Shown piece after piece: positions 44,503 through 55,677 of a stretch of 64,000 bases of DNA. This stretch comes from Fusarium oxysporum f. sp. lycopersici 4287 (lineage: Eukaryota; Ascomycota; Sordariomycetes; Hypocreales; Nectriaceae), in contig NC_030998.1 in assembly GCF_000149955.1 (NCBI RefSeq), forward strand, positions 1,278,591 to 1,342,590, written 5' to 3'. The first letter of the stretch is position 1, and each line of letters begins with the position of its first letter. A program made the position numbers and the translations under genes. The notes under the pieces were generated by a model. That model ran no database searches. It was not told the DNA's origin and was given only the letters and a program-made list of their open reading frames with translations.

Positions 44503-46002
44503 ATGGCAACGCAACGATCCTCGCTTGGTCAAAAAGCTGGTTGGCTGTACCACGAGTCTGGAATCTCAGCTGTGTATCATGCTGGTAGAGATGCCTGGCT
44601 ACTTATTCTCTCACGGACATGTCGCATGTTTGCGTTCAAGGCTGTTACGCTTACGATAGCGCAGTTCTTTTCGGAATTGGGATTTTCTGATTTCAGGATC
44701 GGCTTGTTCATGAGTTTGACGTTGTTGGGTGATGTTGTGCTCGGTTTGGTTGTAACGCTCATGGCCGATGGGCTTGGTCGGCGGAGGGTATTGGTGGCGG
44801 GTGGCTTTTTGATGGCTGTCTCAGGTGCGATATTCTCGGTCTTCGAGAACTTTTGGATTCTTCTATTTGCTGCTGTCGTCGGCGTCGTCAGTGCGAGCGG
44901 AAGCGACTTTGGTCCGTTCCGAGCCATTGAGGAGTCTATGCTGTCTCACATCACGACTCCGAAAACGAGAGCTGATGTCTTGGCTTGGTACATCACCAGT
45001 TCGAGTCTCGGCGCTGCAGGGGGTGCGGCATTGGCGGGGAGATTTGTCGAAAACATGACCAAAAGAGAGGGATGGAATCTCGTGAGAGCATACCACGCGA
45101 CCTTCTGGGTGTACATCCTGATGGGTGCACTGAATGTCTTGTTCGCGTTTGTCATGAGTAACAAGACGGAAGCCCATCACGATGACTCTTCAGAAGCTTC
45201 CGACGAACTAGCTGAAGGACTTCTGCGCGAGTCGATGGAGGAAGAGGAAGATGCTCGGAGGAGAAGACAGTCGATGACATCAAATCCTCATGAGCCAGCG
45301 AGTCGCTTTTCAAGCGTTTCTTCCGGTACCAGGTCTGTCATGTACCGGTTATGGTTTCTCCTGACCATCGATTCTCTGGCCGATGGAATGGTTTCGGAAT
45401 CTCTGACGACTTACTTCCTCGATCACAAGTTTTCACCATCCAAGACTACACTTGGGAATATTTTCTCATCAGCCCAGGTCTTGGCAACTGTCTCAACAGT
45501 CTTTGCTGGACCTCTGTCTCGTCACCTGGGTCTCATCAACACCATGGTGTTCACTCATCTACCGTCTTCAATTTCGGTCCTGTTCTTCCCCTTACCAAGC
45601 GGTCTCGTTGTCACAGTCATACTCCTCTTCATTCGTATGGGCCTCAACAACATGGATCAAGCACCTAGGGCAGCATTCATCGCGGCTGTTGTCAAGCCTG
45701 AAGAGCGCACTGCTGTCATGGGAATCACCTCGACACTTCGAACTTTGGCTATGGCTACTGGTCCTTCGCTGACTGGAGGACTTGCTGAATCTGGAAGATT
45801 TTGGATTGCCTTCATGGTTGGCGGCATCTTGCGAATCATGTATGACCTGGGTCTCTGGTTCATGTTTGTGAACATGAGATTGCATAGCCATGAGACTCAT
45901 CATGAGGAGTCAGTGCCAAGAGGGCAGTCTATTGATGAAGAGGATGTGGAGATGTTGCGGCAGTCGATCGAGAGTGGAAGTTCCCAGGAGCATCGAAAGT
46001 GA
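44503..46002 (+). CDS. Major facilitator superfamily transporter
   Basis: Single exon, 499 residues from the ATG at 44503 (MATQRSSLGQK). About twelve hydrophobic helices are seen. The loop between helices 2 and 3 carries the MFS signature as MADGLGRRRVL. A long acidic, Ser-rich central loop (SSEASDELAEGLLRESMEEEEDARRRR) separates the two six-helix halves, and the C-terminal tail is also acidic. Helices contain GLNNMDQAPRAAF, typical of a subgroup of fungal MFS proteins. The substrate is unknown; neither sugar-porter nor drug-H+ antiporter signatures are clear. It is convergent with the phosphoesterase gene, with 274 bases between stops. Confidence 0.9.
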   Translation: MATQRSSLGQKAGWLYHESGISAVYHAGRDAWLLILSRTCRMFAFKAVTLTIAQFFSELGFSDFRIGLFMSLTLLGDVVLGLVVTLMADGLGRRRVLVAGGFLMAVSGAIFSVFENFWILLFAAVVGVVSASGSDFGPFRAIEESMLSHITTPKTRADVLAWYITSSSLGAAGGAALAGRFVENMTKREGWNLVRAYHATFWVYILMGALNVLFAFVMSNKTEAHHDDSSEASDELAEGLLRESMEEEEDARRRRQSMTSNPHEPASRFSSVSSGTRSVMYRLWFLLTIDSLADGMVSESLTTYFLDHKFSPSKTTLGNIFSSAQVLATVSTVFAGPLSRHLGLINTMVFTHLPSSISVLFFPLPSGLVVTVILLFIRMGLNNMDQAPRAAFIAAVVKPEERTAVMGITSTLRTLAMATGPSLTGGLAESGRFWIAFMVGGILRIMYDLGLWFMFVNMRLHSHETHHEESVPRGQSIDEEDVEMLRQSIESGSSQEHRK

Positions 46003-46276
46003 TGGGTGAGGTTACGCGGAAGTGAGGCACTAAGCAAACAAACGAAGCAGAAAGTGATTGTACAACGTGATGCACTCTGACCTCAAGGTGCTGGTTATAT
46101 AGAAATCAAATACTGATATGGATGCAAGGTTTATGATATTTACGAGTATACGGTATTAGTCAAGAGACAACATGTGTGACTCGGGGTTTCTGTCATGTTT
46201 ATAGAATTGATTTATGGTATATAAAAGAACATGGGTATCCATATCGTCGTGAATCATCTAAACAACGCCTTCAAGA

Positions 46277-47637
46277 TCAAAAGCACAACCAAGCAATCGC
46301 AATCAATGAACCTCCAACAGCCGCCATAAGTTCAGACCCTGACAAAACGCTCCCCGCAGCACTTTCATCATCGCTACTACTACCACTCAAGGCCTCCGAC
46401 ATATAGGTCATGGTGTTCGGCGTAGCAGGATAATAGTCGTCGTTGTAGGTCGAGTTTAACGTCACCCGCCCAACAACATCGCCAGATTCAAGACGAATGT
46501 AGGACTCCACGTCGCCCTTCTCCAGCATATCCTCCGTGACAACGATTTCTCGTGCACCACGAATCCAATCGCCGTAACCACCGTACCCAGAGTGCTGTCC
46601 ATAGCACAGATGGATACCATTACCTTCGACAGTCATTCCTTCGAGTTTCCTATCCCAGCGATAACACCACGTGTTTCCGTGATCATGACCAGAAAACAAT
46701 CCGATGACTCCAGGAACGGTGACCAGAGCCTCCATAAACGGCACGTCCTGGCCTCCGTAATCACAGGTCTCATTGGGATCTGCGTTCTCACACCATCCTG
46801 CTCCTTGCTGAAACACCGGAGGATCCTCGTTGATGCCTGGCTGGTAGTTCTTTCGGATGCCAATCTCTGTTTGGAGTGCAACTGTGGCGTTGACAGGGAC
46901 GTGGACGAATGCGAGTGATGGAAGGGTTTTGTTGTACTTGTCGTTCAATTCGATGCTTGTTTCATTGAACCAATCCACAACGCTCTGGTCAACCCAGTTT
47001 GGTTGATAAGATCCCTGATAGTAGTTACCGCCGCGACTATCGAAGAACCATAAAATGAGATTGGGGCTGCAATCGCTAGTATTGGTGCAGTCCGAGGGGT
47101 AAACAGGCAGATAGTAATTTGTTGTGCCAGATAACTTCTTGTTAACCATTTTCTGCGTGCGTGCTCCAGGGAATAGTTGTTCACGCTTGAGGATATCATC
47201 GCCAGCGATATTGTAGTTATGATCATGGTTGCCATATGTAGATGCCCAGGTCAAACTGCGGTTGACGATTGGCTCAACAATCATGTCAACGTAATGCGTA
47301 CTGTTGTGAGCAAATGTTGAGTCTCCATTGATGAGATCGCCGTTGAGAACGACAAGATCAGGTCTGTCGTAGTCGAGGACTTTGCGGATCACTTCAACAG
47401 AATTGCGATCCTGCTCAGGACCTGTTGACGACTCGTCTATAGACGAGGGTCAGTTGCAGTTCTTGCCAATCAATTGAAGAACTCACATTGTCCAAAATGC
47501 ATATCGGAGAACATGGCGATCTGAAAAGTACCATTCTTGGTAAACCGCAATGGCTCGAGATCGGTGTTGTTGACATCGGTAGCATAGCCAAGAGCAGCTA
47601 ATAAAGCTAAGCAAACAGTATTCCGTATCATATTCAT
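46277..47637 (-). CDS. Calcineurin-like metallophosphoesterase, secreted or GPI-anchored
   Basis: Two exons on the minus strand, 47637-47487 and 47436-46277, intron 50 bp, 436 residues. A signal peptide (MNMIRNTVCLALLAALGYA) is followed by the metal-binding motifs in order: FSDMHFG (Asp45, His47), NGDLINGD, STYGNHDHN, FVHVP and GLFSGHDHGN, all intact. There are many N-x-S/T sites (NNT, NST, NTS, NKT, NAT), fitting a secreted glycoprotein. The C-terminus ends in a Ser/Gly-rich stretch then a hydrophobic tail (LMAAVGGSLIAIAWLCF) that could be a GPI signal. The family includes acid phosphatases and Dcr2/Sia1-type phosphatases. The substrate is unknown. Confidence 0.9.
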
Positions 47638-50289
47638 GGTGTCTTAATTGACGATATCAATGGCGACAGTAAACGAAGTAAGTCACGATAGTCCTGGCCA
47701 AGCAATTGGTCGACATATCGGCGGTCCAGCATTCTTAAGATAGTGCTCGAAACGAAGCATCGTCACATCGATGCGTCATCCCTAGAAGAATGGAAAGAAA
47801 AATACTATTCGACGATACCTAATCAGTCTAGCCCTGGACGACGCACGGAGGTTAAAGAGGGGAAAGCATGCGACATCGTGTCAGGTCGTCGTGGTCAGGC
47901 GCGTAGGCCCAGCAAGGGAGACAGTGGCGCTCTTCTGAAATCTACAGCGATGGGCCTAACGTTTTAGCTGGGAGAGAAAAACAAGTAACCGGAAAGACGT
48001 GAGTGTTTGGAAAGGCATTCTGAGGCCTGTAAGTTATGTTGCTAGTCTAGTGAATTGGGCACCGATGATGCATTATCTTGAATAGAAAGAGGCTATCTTG
48101 ATACGAATATTATAGTTCAGATGCAACTAAACCTGTTGATCAAGTATATCTATGTCCATCTGCCGAACTCAATCACTTCAGGTCTGATGGACCGATCGAT
48201 TTCGGCTCCGAGCCGAGAAGTGGGCGCGCATTTTGACCCGACCACCTTCGTCATCCCGCGGAGCTAGCAAAATCTAAAGGAGCGTAGGCTTGAAATCCGT
48301 GAATTTTCTGAGCAATAATCGCTTTATTGGACGCGTAAGTCTCTGCGTCAACATTACCTAAGCCCTGTTCAAGACATGGGAACTTGAGTTCAGCTGATGA
48401 TTGGAGGCCGAATCCGGTAATTGAGCATGCGCCCACTTTCCGTGATGGTTTTGACTCGCGTGATGAAAGCTTATCCAACCTTGAGTGAGTGGGATAAATA
48501 CCGTAGACCAGACCGTGTCTGCATCGAGCGTTTGTGTTTTACCAGCTTTTTCTGCTGTTTCCTTGGCAGTTGTATGCCCTTGTCTGATTCCACCGTCTAC
48601 AGGGAGGAGACTCTTGCTTTCCAAACGCCTCTGGTGAGCTGATTCACTCTGCAGTCACCGACACCGGTAAATGAGAAATGCCGAAAGTTCACTCCAGAGT
48701 CCAGCATTTGAATCTGCAAAATCGCGACGGTGAATTAATTGCTGGACTAGATAATGCTTACCTAGCTAGGCCTCAAGATTGAGATTGATGACGTCTTGGG
48801 AAACAGCCTATGATCTGAGACACCGAGTGCTTGTCAATTGTAACCTTGTTTCAGTTGTCGGGCGATCGTGCAAGCGGTCAAAATGACTGCTGAAGCGTTA
48901 TTCTTGAGCGTCGAGACCTGATCCTGGCCCAGAGCTGACTATAGCTGCTTTGCATGGTAGAAACCCAAGGCTGCGAAAAGGCCGTACATGATTGGGAGAA
49001 ACCATTGAGAACAGAACGCACTCTTGTATGTTTGAGAATACGAAAAACATTCCGGAAATTTGCGCTGCCGTGGGTTATGGTGATATACTAAATTCGAGAA
49101 CTTGGTTCAGCAGCCGACTTGGCATCGGGAGAAGTCTGTCAACGAAGGGAGAACCTAGCTTGTCAGCAAATTGCCTGTGCGGTAAAATTTGCATGACTGT
49201 GACACGTCAATGTGAGGAAATGAGGCATTTGTAGGTGTTTTCGTCGCGGCATACTTTAGGGTAGCACCTCATTTCTCACCATGATCTTCATGGACAACCA
49301 ATGGTCGTACGTGTAGGATGAGTTGATGATGTGATTGCTACAAATGCCAGAGTACCTACTAGATAGCTTTATTATGAATGGTTGTGGAAACTGGCTGGAA
49401 AGAAAGTTTTTGTGATAGCGTGATGAACAGCACTTGCGACTGAAGCTTTCCTTGGGACATTTACAGTGGTCATCTCGGAAGATGTGTCTTTCCGGCCAAA
49501 CCCTCGAGTCATTTGATTTGAGACAGAAATCCTGCGCTCCTGCACTCCTATATAGACTGGATCTACAAACAAAAACTCTCCCTTCAACTCTCAAATGAAT
49601 GCCAAGTTGAGAGCTGCAATGGCAAGATGCGGTTGATCCTGGCTCCGGGCTCTGCCAAGTTGCAAATCGTTGGTTCACATTGCCCCACGAAAGCTGAAGC
49701 TCTGAGATCGATCGACAGTCCATCTCCTCCACCTAGACCCTACACCGCAAAGCGCTCAGATACAGTTTGCAGATCTCTCAGCTTCCGTAACCCGCCTTCC
49801 ACAAAACGGACTCAGTTTACTACGCGTTACCCATTGTACGGCATTCTGCATACACTAATGCACGGGTTGGCCCGCCCACCTGAAAGTGGCTGGCGTACAG
49901 CGTAAGACAACAACCTGGAAGCGGTAAAAGATCGTGTGCAGCTGAGACATATTTATCCCGTACTCTCCATTTTCGCTACTGGATTGGATGGGGGAAACGG
50001 GGATTGGAATGATGTCACAGAATAAGCAATGATCTGTCACCTTGAGGCTGCAGAAGTCAGTGCATATGCCGGCTGTGAAGTTTCTTGGTTCCGGCATATG
50101 TACTGTGTACCTTACTGTAGGGCAGTGGTATAAGAAAAGAGACATCGAGAAATTGAGAACTCAAGACGGACAAGAGTATTAAACATCTGTTTTGTGCCTC
50201 AATCTCTATGGGATGAGGTTGCGTTTACCATTGTTTATACACGCACTGAAAGCTACTCATTTTGAGGTCTGGGATAACATAAGGCTAAG
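47638..50289. other. 2.65-kb region without a supported gene
   Basis: Several short frames on both strands (for example 48358-48624 and 49256-49732, both minus) lack domains and start or splice support. The left end is the promoter of the phosphoesterase and the right end that of the TIR-like gene. No repeats or tRNA seen. Confidence 0.55.
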
Positions 50290-50966
50290 ATGTTGAGTGT
50301 CAAGCCAGCCGTTGCCGTGGAGGCTCATTTACCATTGCCCAAAAGCTGTCTGAGTGAGTCCAATTGTCAGTCACGATTCAGATTCCTAACTGACACAAGC
50401 GATTCAGGCGTGGAATCAACATACGCATATGACTACATCATATTTTACCGATGGCTATCACCAGATTTATACGAGAGAGGCCGAGTAATGGCGCGTTTGG
50501 TCGCTGAAATGATCGAAAAGAAGAGCCGTCGCCTATGGCTCGACCAACACCAAATGACAAGAAGCACGGAAGCCGGGGAAGTGACCAAGAGGATTTCCAA
50601 CACATTCTTATCTGTGTCTCAAATCATCATTCTCGCTGCCCCCGGCGACTGGGACAGGTTTACGAATCCAGATGACATTCATCGATGGGAATGGGAGATG
50701 AGTCTCAGAAGTGGTAAGTTCCGAGAGACATGGTCTCAGATTATTCAAAGCTGACAACTGATTTTCCAGACAAGCAAGTTTGGCTACTTCAATATGGATT
50801 ACCAGACAATGGACAGGCATTATCCAGAGCCCAACTAGCAGAGGGATTAGAAAAGTACTGTCCAAGACTGGCAGAACTCTTCAAAAGCAGGGATGTACAC
50901 ATACGGTCACTGACAATGGACAGCATCGACGTGGTACTGAAAGAGATCGCCGAGGCCGCACAGTAA
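50290..50966 (+). CDS. Small single-domain TIR-like protein
   Basis: Three exons, 50290-50353, 50408-50713 and 50770-50966; introns 54 and 56 bp with GTGAGT and GTAAGT donors; 188 residues. Secondary structure by eye follows the flavodoxin-like TIR pattern: strand YDYIIFYRW (29-37), helix ERGRVMARLVAEMIE (44-58), strand RRLWLDQHQM (62-71) matching the TIR xWLDxxxL box, helix, strand QIIILAAP (93-100), then RWEWEMSL (114-121), where E118 sits in the position of the WxxxE catalytic Glu of NAD-consuming TIR domains, and strand KQVWLLQYG. There is no signal peptide and no fused domain. TIR domains are uncommon in fungi; those known take part in signalling, cell death or NAD cleavage. The call rests on pattern rather than alignment. 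It lies just upstream of an oxygenase-like gene. Confidence 0.7.
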
Positions 50967-51233
50967 GAAACGCCGAACGCGGGGTTCACGGTACACAGAG
51001 TAGACACGTATGTAGCTGTGAAATGACATGTGTGATTCGGGGAGACCGGCAGTTCAGTATAGTTCCACGATCGTCACGGTGTGGCGTTGTGCCGAAAGTA
51101 AATGGGACTGGGTAGACGAATGCAGTGAGACATACATTCGGATGGAGACGATAATGACACTTGGCGGGGTGGTGGAAGACTAGGGTGAGCAGGGCCTAGC
51201 AGGAATAAATAAACAATTATCTGCTGGACGTTG

Positions 51234-52268
51234 ATGGACATACCAGCTTCCCTCAATCACATCCAACATAACCATGTCTATGCTCGATTCTATGACACCC
51301 GGCTCTAGCCATCATGCGAGCCTCGATCAGCCAATTACTTCTCAAACAGGAGCAATGTGTAGGTGGTGCACCAGTTTATCACAGAGGTTCAGAAAGCTGA
51401 CGTCCACCCAGCAAAAGAAAGCCATGCCATCCAAACTGCCTTCAGGGCGGGCAAAGAATATGTAGTCCCTTGGGGAAGCCAAGAAGAACAACGCATTGAA
51501 CAAGCAATGCAAGACCTCGGCTCTTACCTCAGCGATCTCGATCACTCGCTCTCCTACGAGGGTACTGATAAGAAAGTGGTATGGCGTAAGTCCTGCTGGT
51601 TTGCCAGTCAGGGCATTGGCCATCCTTTCTTGGACTCTGAGACCGACATTGCCAAATTTGATGGTGATCTCAAAGATGGCCTTACGGGCCTTCAAGCGTT
51701 GCATGATGCCAGAACTCGAGAATCGGCACATTGTCTGAAGTCCGCGCTCGACAGTGCTTTGGTGACGACTAGTATGGCTGTTGGCATTGACCCAGACTTG
51801 GTACAGCGATGTACAGTTCGCTATCGTGCTATCAAGTACACGCCTCATGCTGGTGCTCCTGGTGGCATTGGCCTTCATCCAGATGGCAACCTCCTCTCTG
51901 CCCTCATCACAAACGGGCCAGGACTTCGGGTCTATGACCTCGATGGAACCGTGCGCTTTCCTGGACACAGAGGTACGATCATGATGGGTGGCTCAACGCT
52001 CTACCGCTGGGCCAATGAGTTCATTCCGACTTTTCACGATGTTGATATCAGTGGGAATGAAGTCAAAGTGTCCATCGTGGCGTTCTTTAACTTTCCTGAT
52101 ATGGAGACGATACCGAGGACTCTGAGAGCCGAAGGGGTCAACTTCTTTCATGACATTCGAAGGATCAAGGAAGATGACAAACTTCCAAGTGGGGAGCTAT
52201 CGGCGCTATGGGATGTTATCATCAAGAACCACCAGCTGTCTCTACCTCCAGTTCTTGCAAGTGGATGA
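51234..52268 (+). CDS. 2-oxoglutarate/Fe(II) oxygenase-like protein (N-terminus uncertain)
   Basis: The main exon is 51363-52268, open in one frame throughout. I propose a short first exon, 51234-51275 (ATG at 51234), joined across an 87-base intron in phase; the donor GTCTAT is weak, so the start is uncertain (315 residues in this model). The double-stranded beta-helix core shows GLHPDGNLLSALI with the metal-binding His and Asp (codons at 51876 and 51882), a distal His in FIPTFHDVDI (codon 52035) and VKVSIVAFFNFP. In typical family members the residue before x-S in that last strand is an Arg binding 2-oxoglutarate; here it is Lys. The N-terminal half does not look like the usual isopenicillin-N-synthase type. 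It may be active on an altered cosubstrate or be a divergent member. The gap to the TIR-like gene is about 270 bases. Confidence 0.6.
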
Positions 52269-52663
52269 GCTGATTTCTACCATGGTGGTCTATCTAAGTT
52301 CGTCATAAAGAAATATGTATATGGATAATTCTTTCATGTCGAGTTCGTGTTAATTGATAGACCCGCGACTAGAGTTCCAATGAGGCCTCGATTTATCGAC
52401 AGTTTTGATGCTGTTCCAGGTCTTTGATCCTATCGTACCGAGCTTAAGCTGACTGGCAGACCACAATTTATGATGCAGCCAATCATCTAAAGGGCGTACC
52501 GCCGTGAGCGAAATAAGCAGGCCGTTTCATGATTTCTAATCACGTCATACCATAAGCGAGCATCTTCAACAATCATGCGCAGCACTTCCAATATTTAATT
52601 TATATGCTAAATTCTCTCCACTAGCCTTGGCATCCTTGCAACAATTAGAAAAGTTTCAGCATC
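52269..52663. other. Intergenic region before the HAD gene
   Basis: 395 bases, no gene seen; it includes the 3' end of the oxygenase transcript and the promoter of the HAD hydrolase. Confidence 0.5.
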
Positions 52664-53383
52664 ATGTCGCAACCAACAAAGATAAAAGCAGTCTTCTTTG
52701 ACTTCATGGGGACATGTCTTGATTGGCACAGGAGTGTCGTGCAGGCTCTACCTCCCGCCATTCCTGAAGCCGAAGCTTCCAAACTCGCTCTCGAATGGCG
52801 GCGACGTTACTTCATCGCCAACAGCGAGCGCCTTGCTCAAAAGCTTGAGCCTGAAGACATAGATGACACGCTCATTCGCGTGCTTGACAACGTACTGGAA
52901 GACTCACCAGAGCATAAGCGACATTTCGATGCGCCAATCAAAGAACAGTTGATTACTGCTTGGCATTCTCAACCAGCTTGGCCAGAAGTTCGAAAGGCAA
53001 TTCAATCGATCCGAGACGACCTTGGTCTGGAAGTCTTTGTTCACGCCAATGGTACAACACGTCTGCAGCTAGACCTAACTCGCTTCGCTGGGCTCAATTT
53101 CAATATGCTCTTCTCCAGCCAACTATTGGGGACGTACAAGCCAGATCTCGAGGCGTACAACAAGGCGTTGCGACTCGTCAAGCTCAAACCTGAAGAAGTT
53201 GTGTTGGTTGCGGCTCACGCATACGATCTGAGAGGAGCTCAAAATGTTGGAATCAAGACAATTTACATTCATCGTTGGACGGATGATGTTGATGAGGATA
53301 TGGAGAAGGTGAAGGAAGAGTTTGGTGTTTTCCTGGAGGGGATGGAGGAGTTGCCTGCCACAATTGAGAGAATGAAATCTTGA
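52664..53383 (+). CDS. HAD-superfamily hydrolase, haloacid-dehalogenase type II-like
   Basis: Single exon, 239 residues. Motif I is VFFDFMGTCLDW with nucleophile Asp13; the usual second acid (DxD) is Met, as in dehalogenase-type rather than phosphatase-type members, which have a Tyr or similar there. Motif II is HANGTTRLQ, motif III is the Lys in GTYKPD and motif IV is VAAHAYDLRGAQNVG. The helical cap follows motif I. The enzyme is cytosolic and expected to hydrolyse carbon-halogen or related bonds, but fungal proteins of this subfamily are poorly characterised. The DFMGTCLDW box looks intact and conserved. No partner gene is clear; the tRNA-Arg follows 340 bases downstream. Confidence 0.9.
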   Translation: MSQPTKIKAVFFDFMGTCLDWHRSVVQALPPAIPEAEASKLALEWRRRYFIANSERLAQKLEPEDIDDTLIRVLDNVLEDSPEHKRHFDAPIKEQLITAWHSQPAWPEVRKAIQSIRDDLGLEVFVHANGTTRLQLDLTRFAGLNFNMLFSSQLLGTYKPDLEAYNKALRLVKLKPEEVVLVAAHAYDLRGAQNVGIKTIYIHRWTDDVDEDMEKVKEEFGVFLEGMEELPATIERMKS

Positions 53384-53723
53384 GGATATCCTGGCGTTGG
53401 CAAATTGACAAATCTCAAACTGTGTCAATTCAAGTATTGGCCTTCTCAGTTTGATCAATGTTTAGGCTGTAGGCTCCACGCCACGTATACCTCGGTCCAC
53501 AGTGGAGTTCGACGGTACACGCACGACATTCAATATCAGCATCAGATAAACAGAATACTGATTCAGGAGTCCAGAATAGCTAAAACTGACCGGTACCAAG
53601 TAGCCTATTGCTTGAATACTCCAATTTGAGGTCAAAGTTTGACGTGGTGGCGCAAACCTAAAACTCCAATTTTAACATCAACATATTTGCAAATATGACA
53701 CAAGTACCTCTAAAAATAGCTCC
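53384..53723. other. Intergenic region between the HAD gene and tRNA-Arg
   Basis: 340 bases with no gene. It is the 3' flank of the HAD gene and the 5' flank of the tRNA. Confidence 0.5.
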
Positions 53724-53795
53724 GGTGCGCTGGCGCAATGGTAGCGCGTAGTCCTCCTAAGACTAAGGCTCAGGGTTCGAGTCCCTGGTGTATCG
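53724..53795 (+). tRNA. tRNA-Arg (CCT)
   Basis: 72 bases. The D-arm is GCGC-AATGGTA-GCGC, the anticodon stem TAGTC/GACTA with loop CTCCTAA, anticodon CCT at 53756-53758, and the T-arm CAGGG-TTCGAGT-CCCTG. The acceptor stem GGTGCGC/GTGTATC pairs only with three G-U wobbles (pairs 2, 4 and 6), which is unusual. Internal promoter boxes look complete. No intron. Confidence 0.85.
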
Positions 53796-54129
53796 AACCT
53801 TTTGGTGGTTGGTTTGTCAGGACGTGTTTGATGAAGTTTTTGACTTTTTGGCAGATTCACGACACTCTGCGGCATCGTTCGGCATGGTAGGGCATCATTA
53901 TTGTGGGGCAAGCCCTCCTTGAGCTTCTCGGGAGTCATTGTTAGCGACGAGACAGAATTGGAAGATACAACTTACTCGTTGATATCTTAGACTCATGTTG
54001 GACTGCACGATCACACTATCGACTCAACATGCAATTGATTCAGAAGGTCCCGAATAGCCTGTTTTGTATTCACTGATGACTCGGGTTGCTATATCTTGTT
54101 AATTACTCGCCACCTCAAGTCCCATGATT
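53796..54129. other. Intergenic region downstream of tRNA-Arg
   Basis: 334 bases with no gene; contains the Pol III terminator region of the tRNA (TTTTGG and TTTTTG runs but no long T tract) and the 3' flank of the minus-strand SDR. Confidence 0.5.
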
Positions 54130-55068
54130 TTAGAGATCCATCTTAGCCATGGTTTCTTCAGCTTCCTGCTTCCACTCGCCACGCCATCGAGACAAAGGCG
54201 GCCGTCTCTGAACAACATCACCTGCAGCCCAAGTCATACGCTTCTTGTCCTGCTCCTCTGTAACATCGTTGTCGGGGCAGATGATGTAGAATTCGTTCTT
54301 CCCCATCTTCTCATAGAGATAATCTGCCACCTGTTCCGCTGTCCAAGCTCCAGCTGGCTTCACACCATCCGGCGTTGCCCTTGTCTGCAGGCATTGTTAG
54401 TCAGTTACCCTAAACACGGCAGCGATTTCTTACCAGACCAGTATAAGTCCATCCGGGCACAAGCAGATGCACGCTGGTGCTTGTGTCTTTCAGGTCCCAG
54501 CTCAAATGCTCAGCAAGAGTCTTGACTGCAGCTTTGGAGGCGTTGTATGCTGGATTGCCAGGTGGGTTGGTAATACCCTGCTTGCTGCCCGTGATGACAA
54601 TGCTCGTGGGCTTCGACTTCGCGGCGTCTTGGACCACGGGGAGAAACGTGTTTATGCCATGAATAACACCAAAAAGATTGGTTTCGAGGGTCTTGTCCGT
54701 TAGCATTTGACTCGCCATTGCATTTGCCAACTTACATCTCTGAAGTAATTATCGTCTCCCCAGGTTCCCCTCAGGCCTCGTCCAGCATTCAAGACCAGGA
54801 ACTCAATGCTGCCAAACTTGTCCAGGGCAAGCTTATTCAGCGCCTGCCAGTCCGAGGCCGATGAGACATCAACCTTGGAGGTAACGACGTTAGAGTCATT
54901 CGGGAAGTGCGTCTTAGTCAGAGCCTCTAGAGCTTCCTCATTGTTATCGACGAGCAATGTACGCAGGCCCTTGCTGCGACATGTTTTGGCGATGGCCAGA
55001 CCGATGCCTGAGCCAGCTCCAGTGATCAATGCAGTCGAACCTGGGCTGAAGACATCAGCTGGGGACAT
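54130..55068 (-). CDS. Short-chain dehydrogenase/reductase (SDR)
   Basis: Three exons on the minus strand: 55068-54736, 54691-54434 and 54384-54130; introns 44 and 49 bp; 281 residues. The start is the ATG at 55068 (MSPADVFSPG); upstream in-frame sequence has no ATG. Classical SDR motifs are the cofactor loop TGAGSGIG, DVSSASDW, LNAGRG, the catalytic Ser in VITGSKQG and YNASK with Tyr and Lys. The NAD(P)-binding Gly motif is followed by VDNN, suggesting NAD preference. The substrate is unknown. The gene is divergent from the broken NmrA-like gene with about 610 bases between starts, a common pattern in small oxidoreductase loci. Confidence 0.92.
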
Positions 55069-55677
55069 TTTTGCTGAATTAGACAATGGCTTGGCGAGTG
55101 ACAAGGCTATACTTCGAAGGACGGCCAATTTTGTAGTTCATCAGTGATTATGAAAAGCAAGTTTCATGGAATCGGCCTTTATATCATAAGTTCGGACTTA
55201 ACGCAATGTCATCAGCCCGAATGGTCATCCCCCGCATCAGGGCAGACTTGAGGCGGGGCATCACCATGCCTGATAGCGAATGTTGAGGTGGGGCAGCACG
55301 GTACTTATCTATACGCATGTAAATGGTGAAAATGAAAGTACTCTAAGCCTTCTATCATCGCTTACACTACCAGCCTACATCATTGAAGACTTAAGCAGTC
55401 TCTTCTGAACATCATCCCATCGTGTTGTCAATCTTAGGTAATCCGGGTGGTTATTTATTGAGGATCTAGCCTTAAGTTGCCCGCGTATTGCCGTGGGTTG
55501 TTACTCTTCTTCATTGTGTTCAGAACTGTTGACTTACCGCGTCTTGGTACAGTGAACACGACAGAGATCGATGACGTATATGCATAGGAGGCGCACTAGT
55601 AGATAAGAACAAGGTACTCAAAGTGGCTGCCTTTGAGCTACAGACTCCAGCCACAGACAGACCCATCTCATTCTACC
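55069..55677. promoter_or_regulatory. Divergent promoter region, SDR / NmrA-like
   Basis: 609 bases between divergent starts. No coding evidence apart from an open frame leading into the NmrA-like gene without an ATG. No clear operator seen. Confidence 0.4.
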
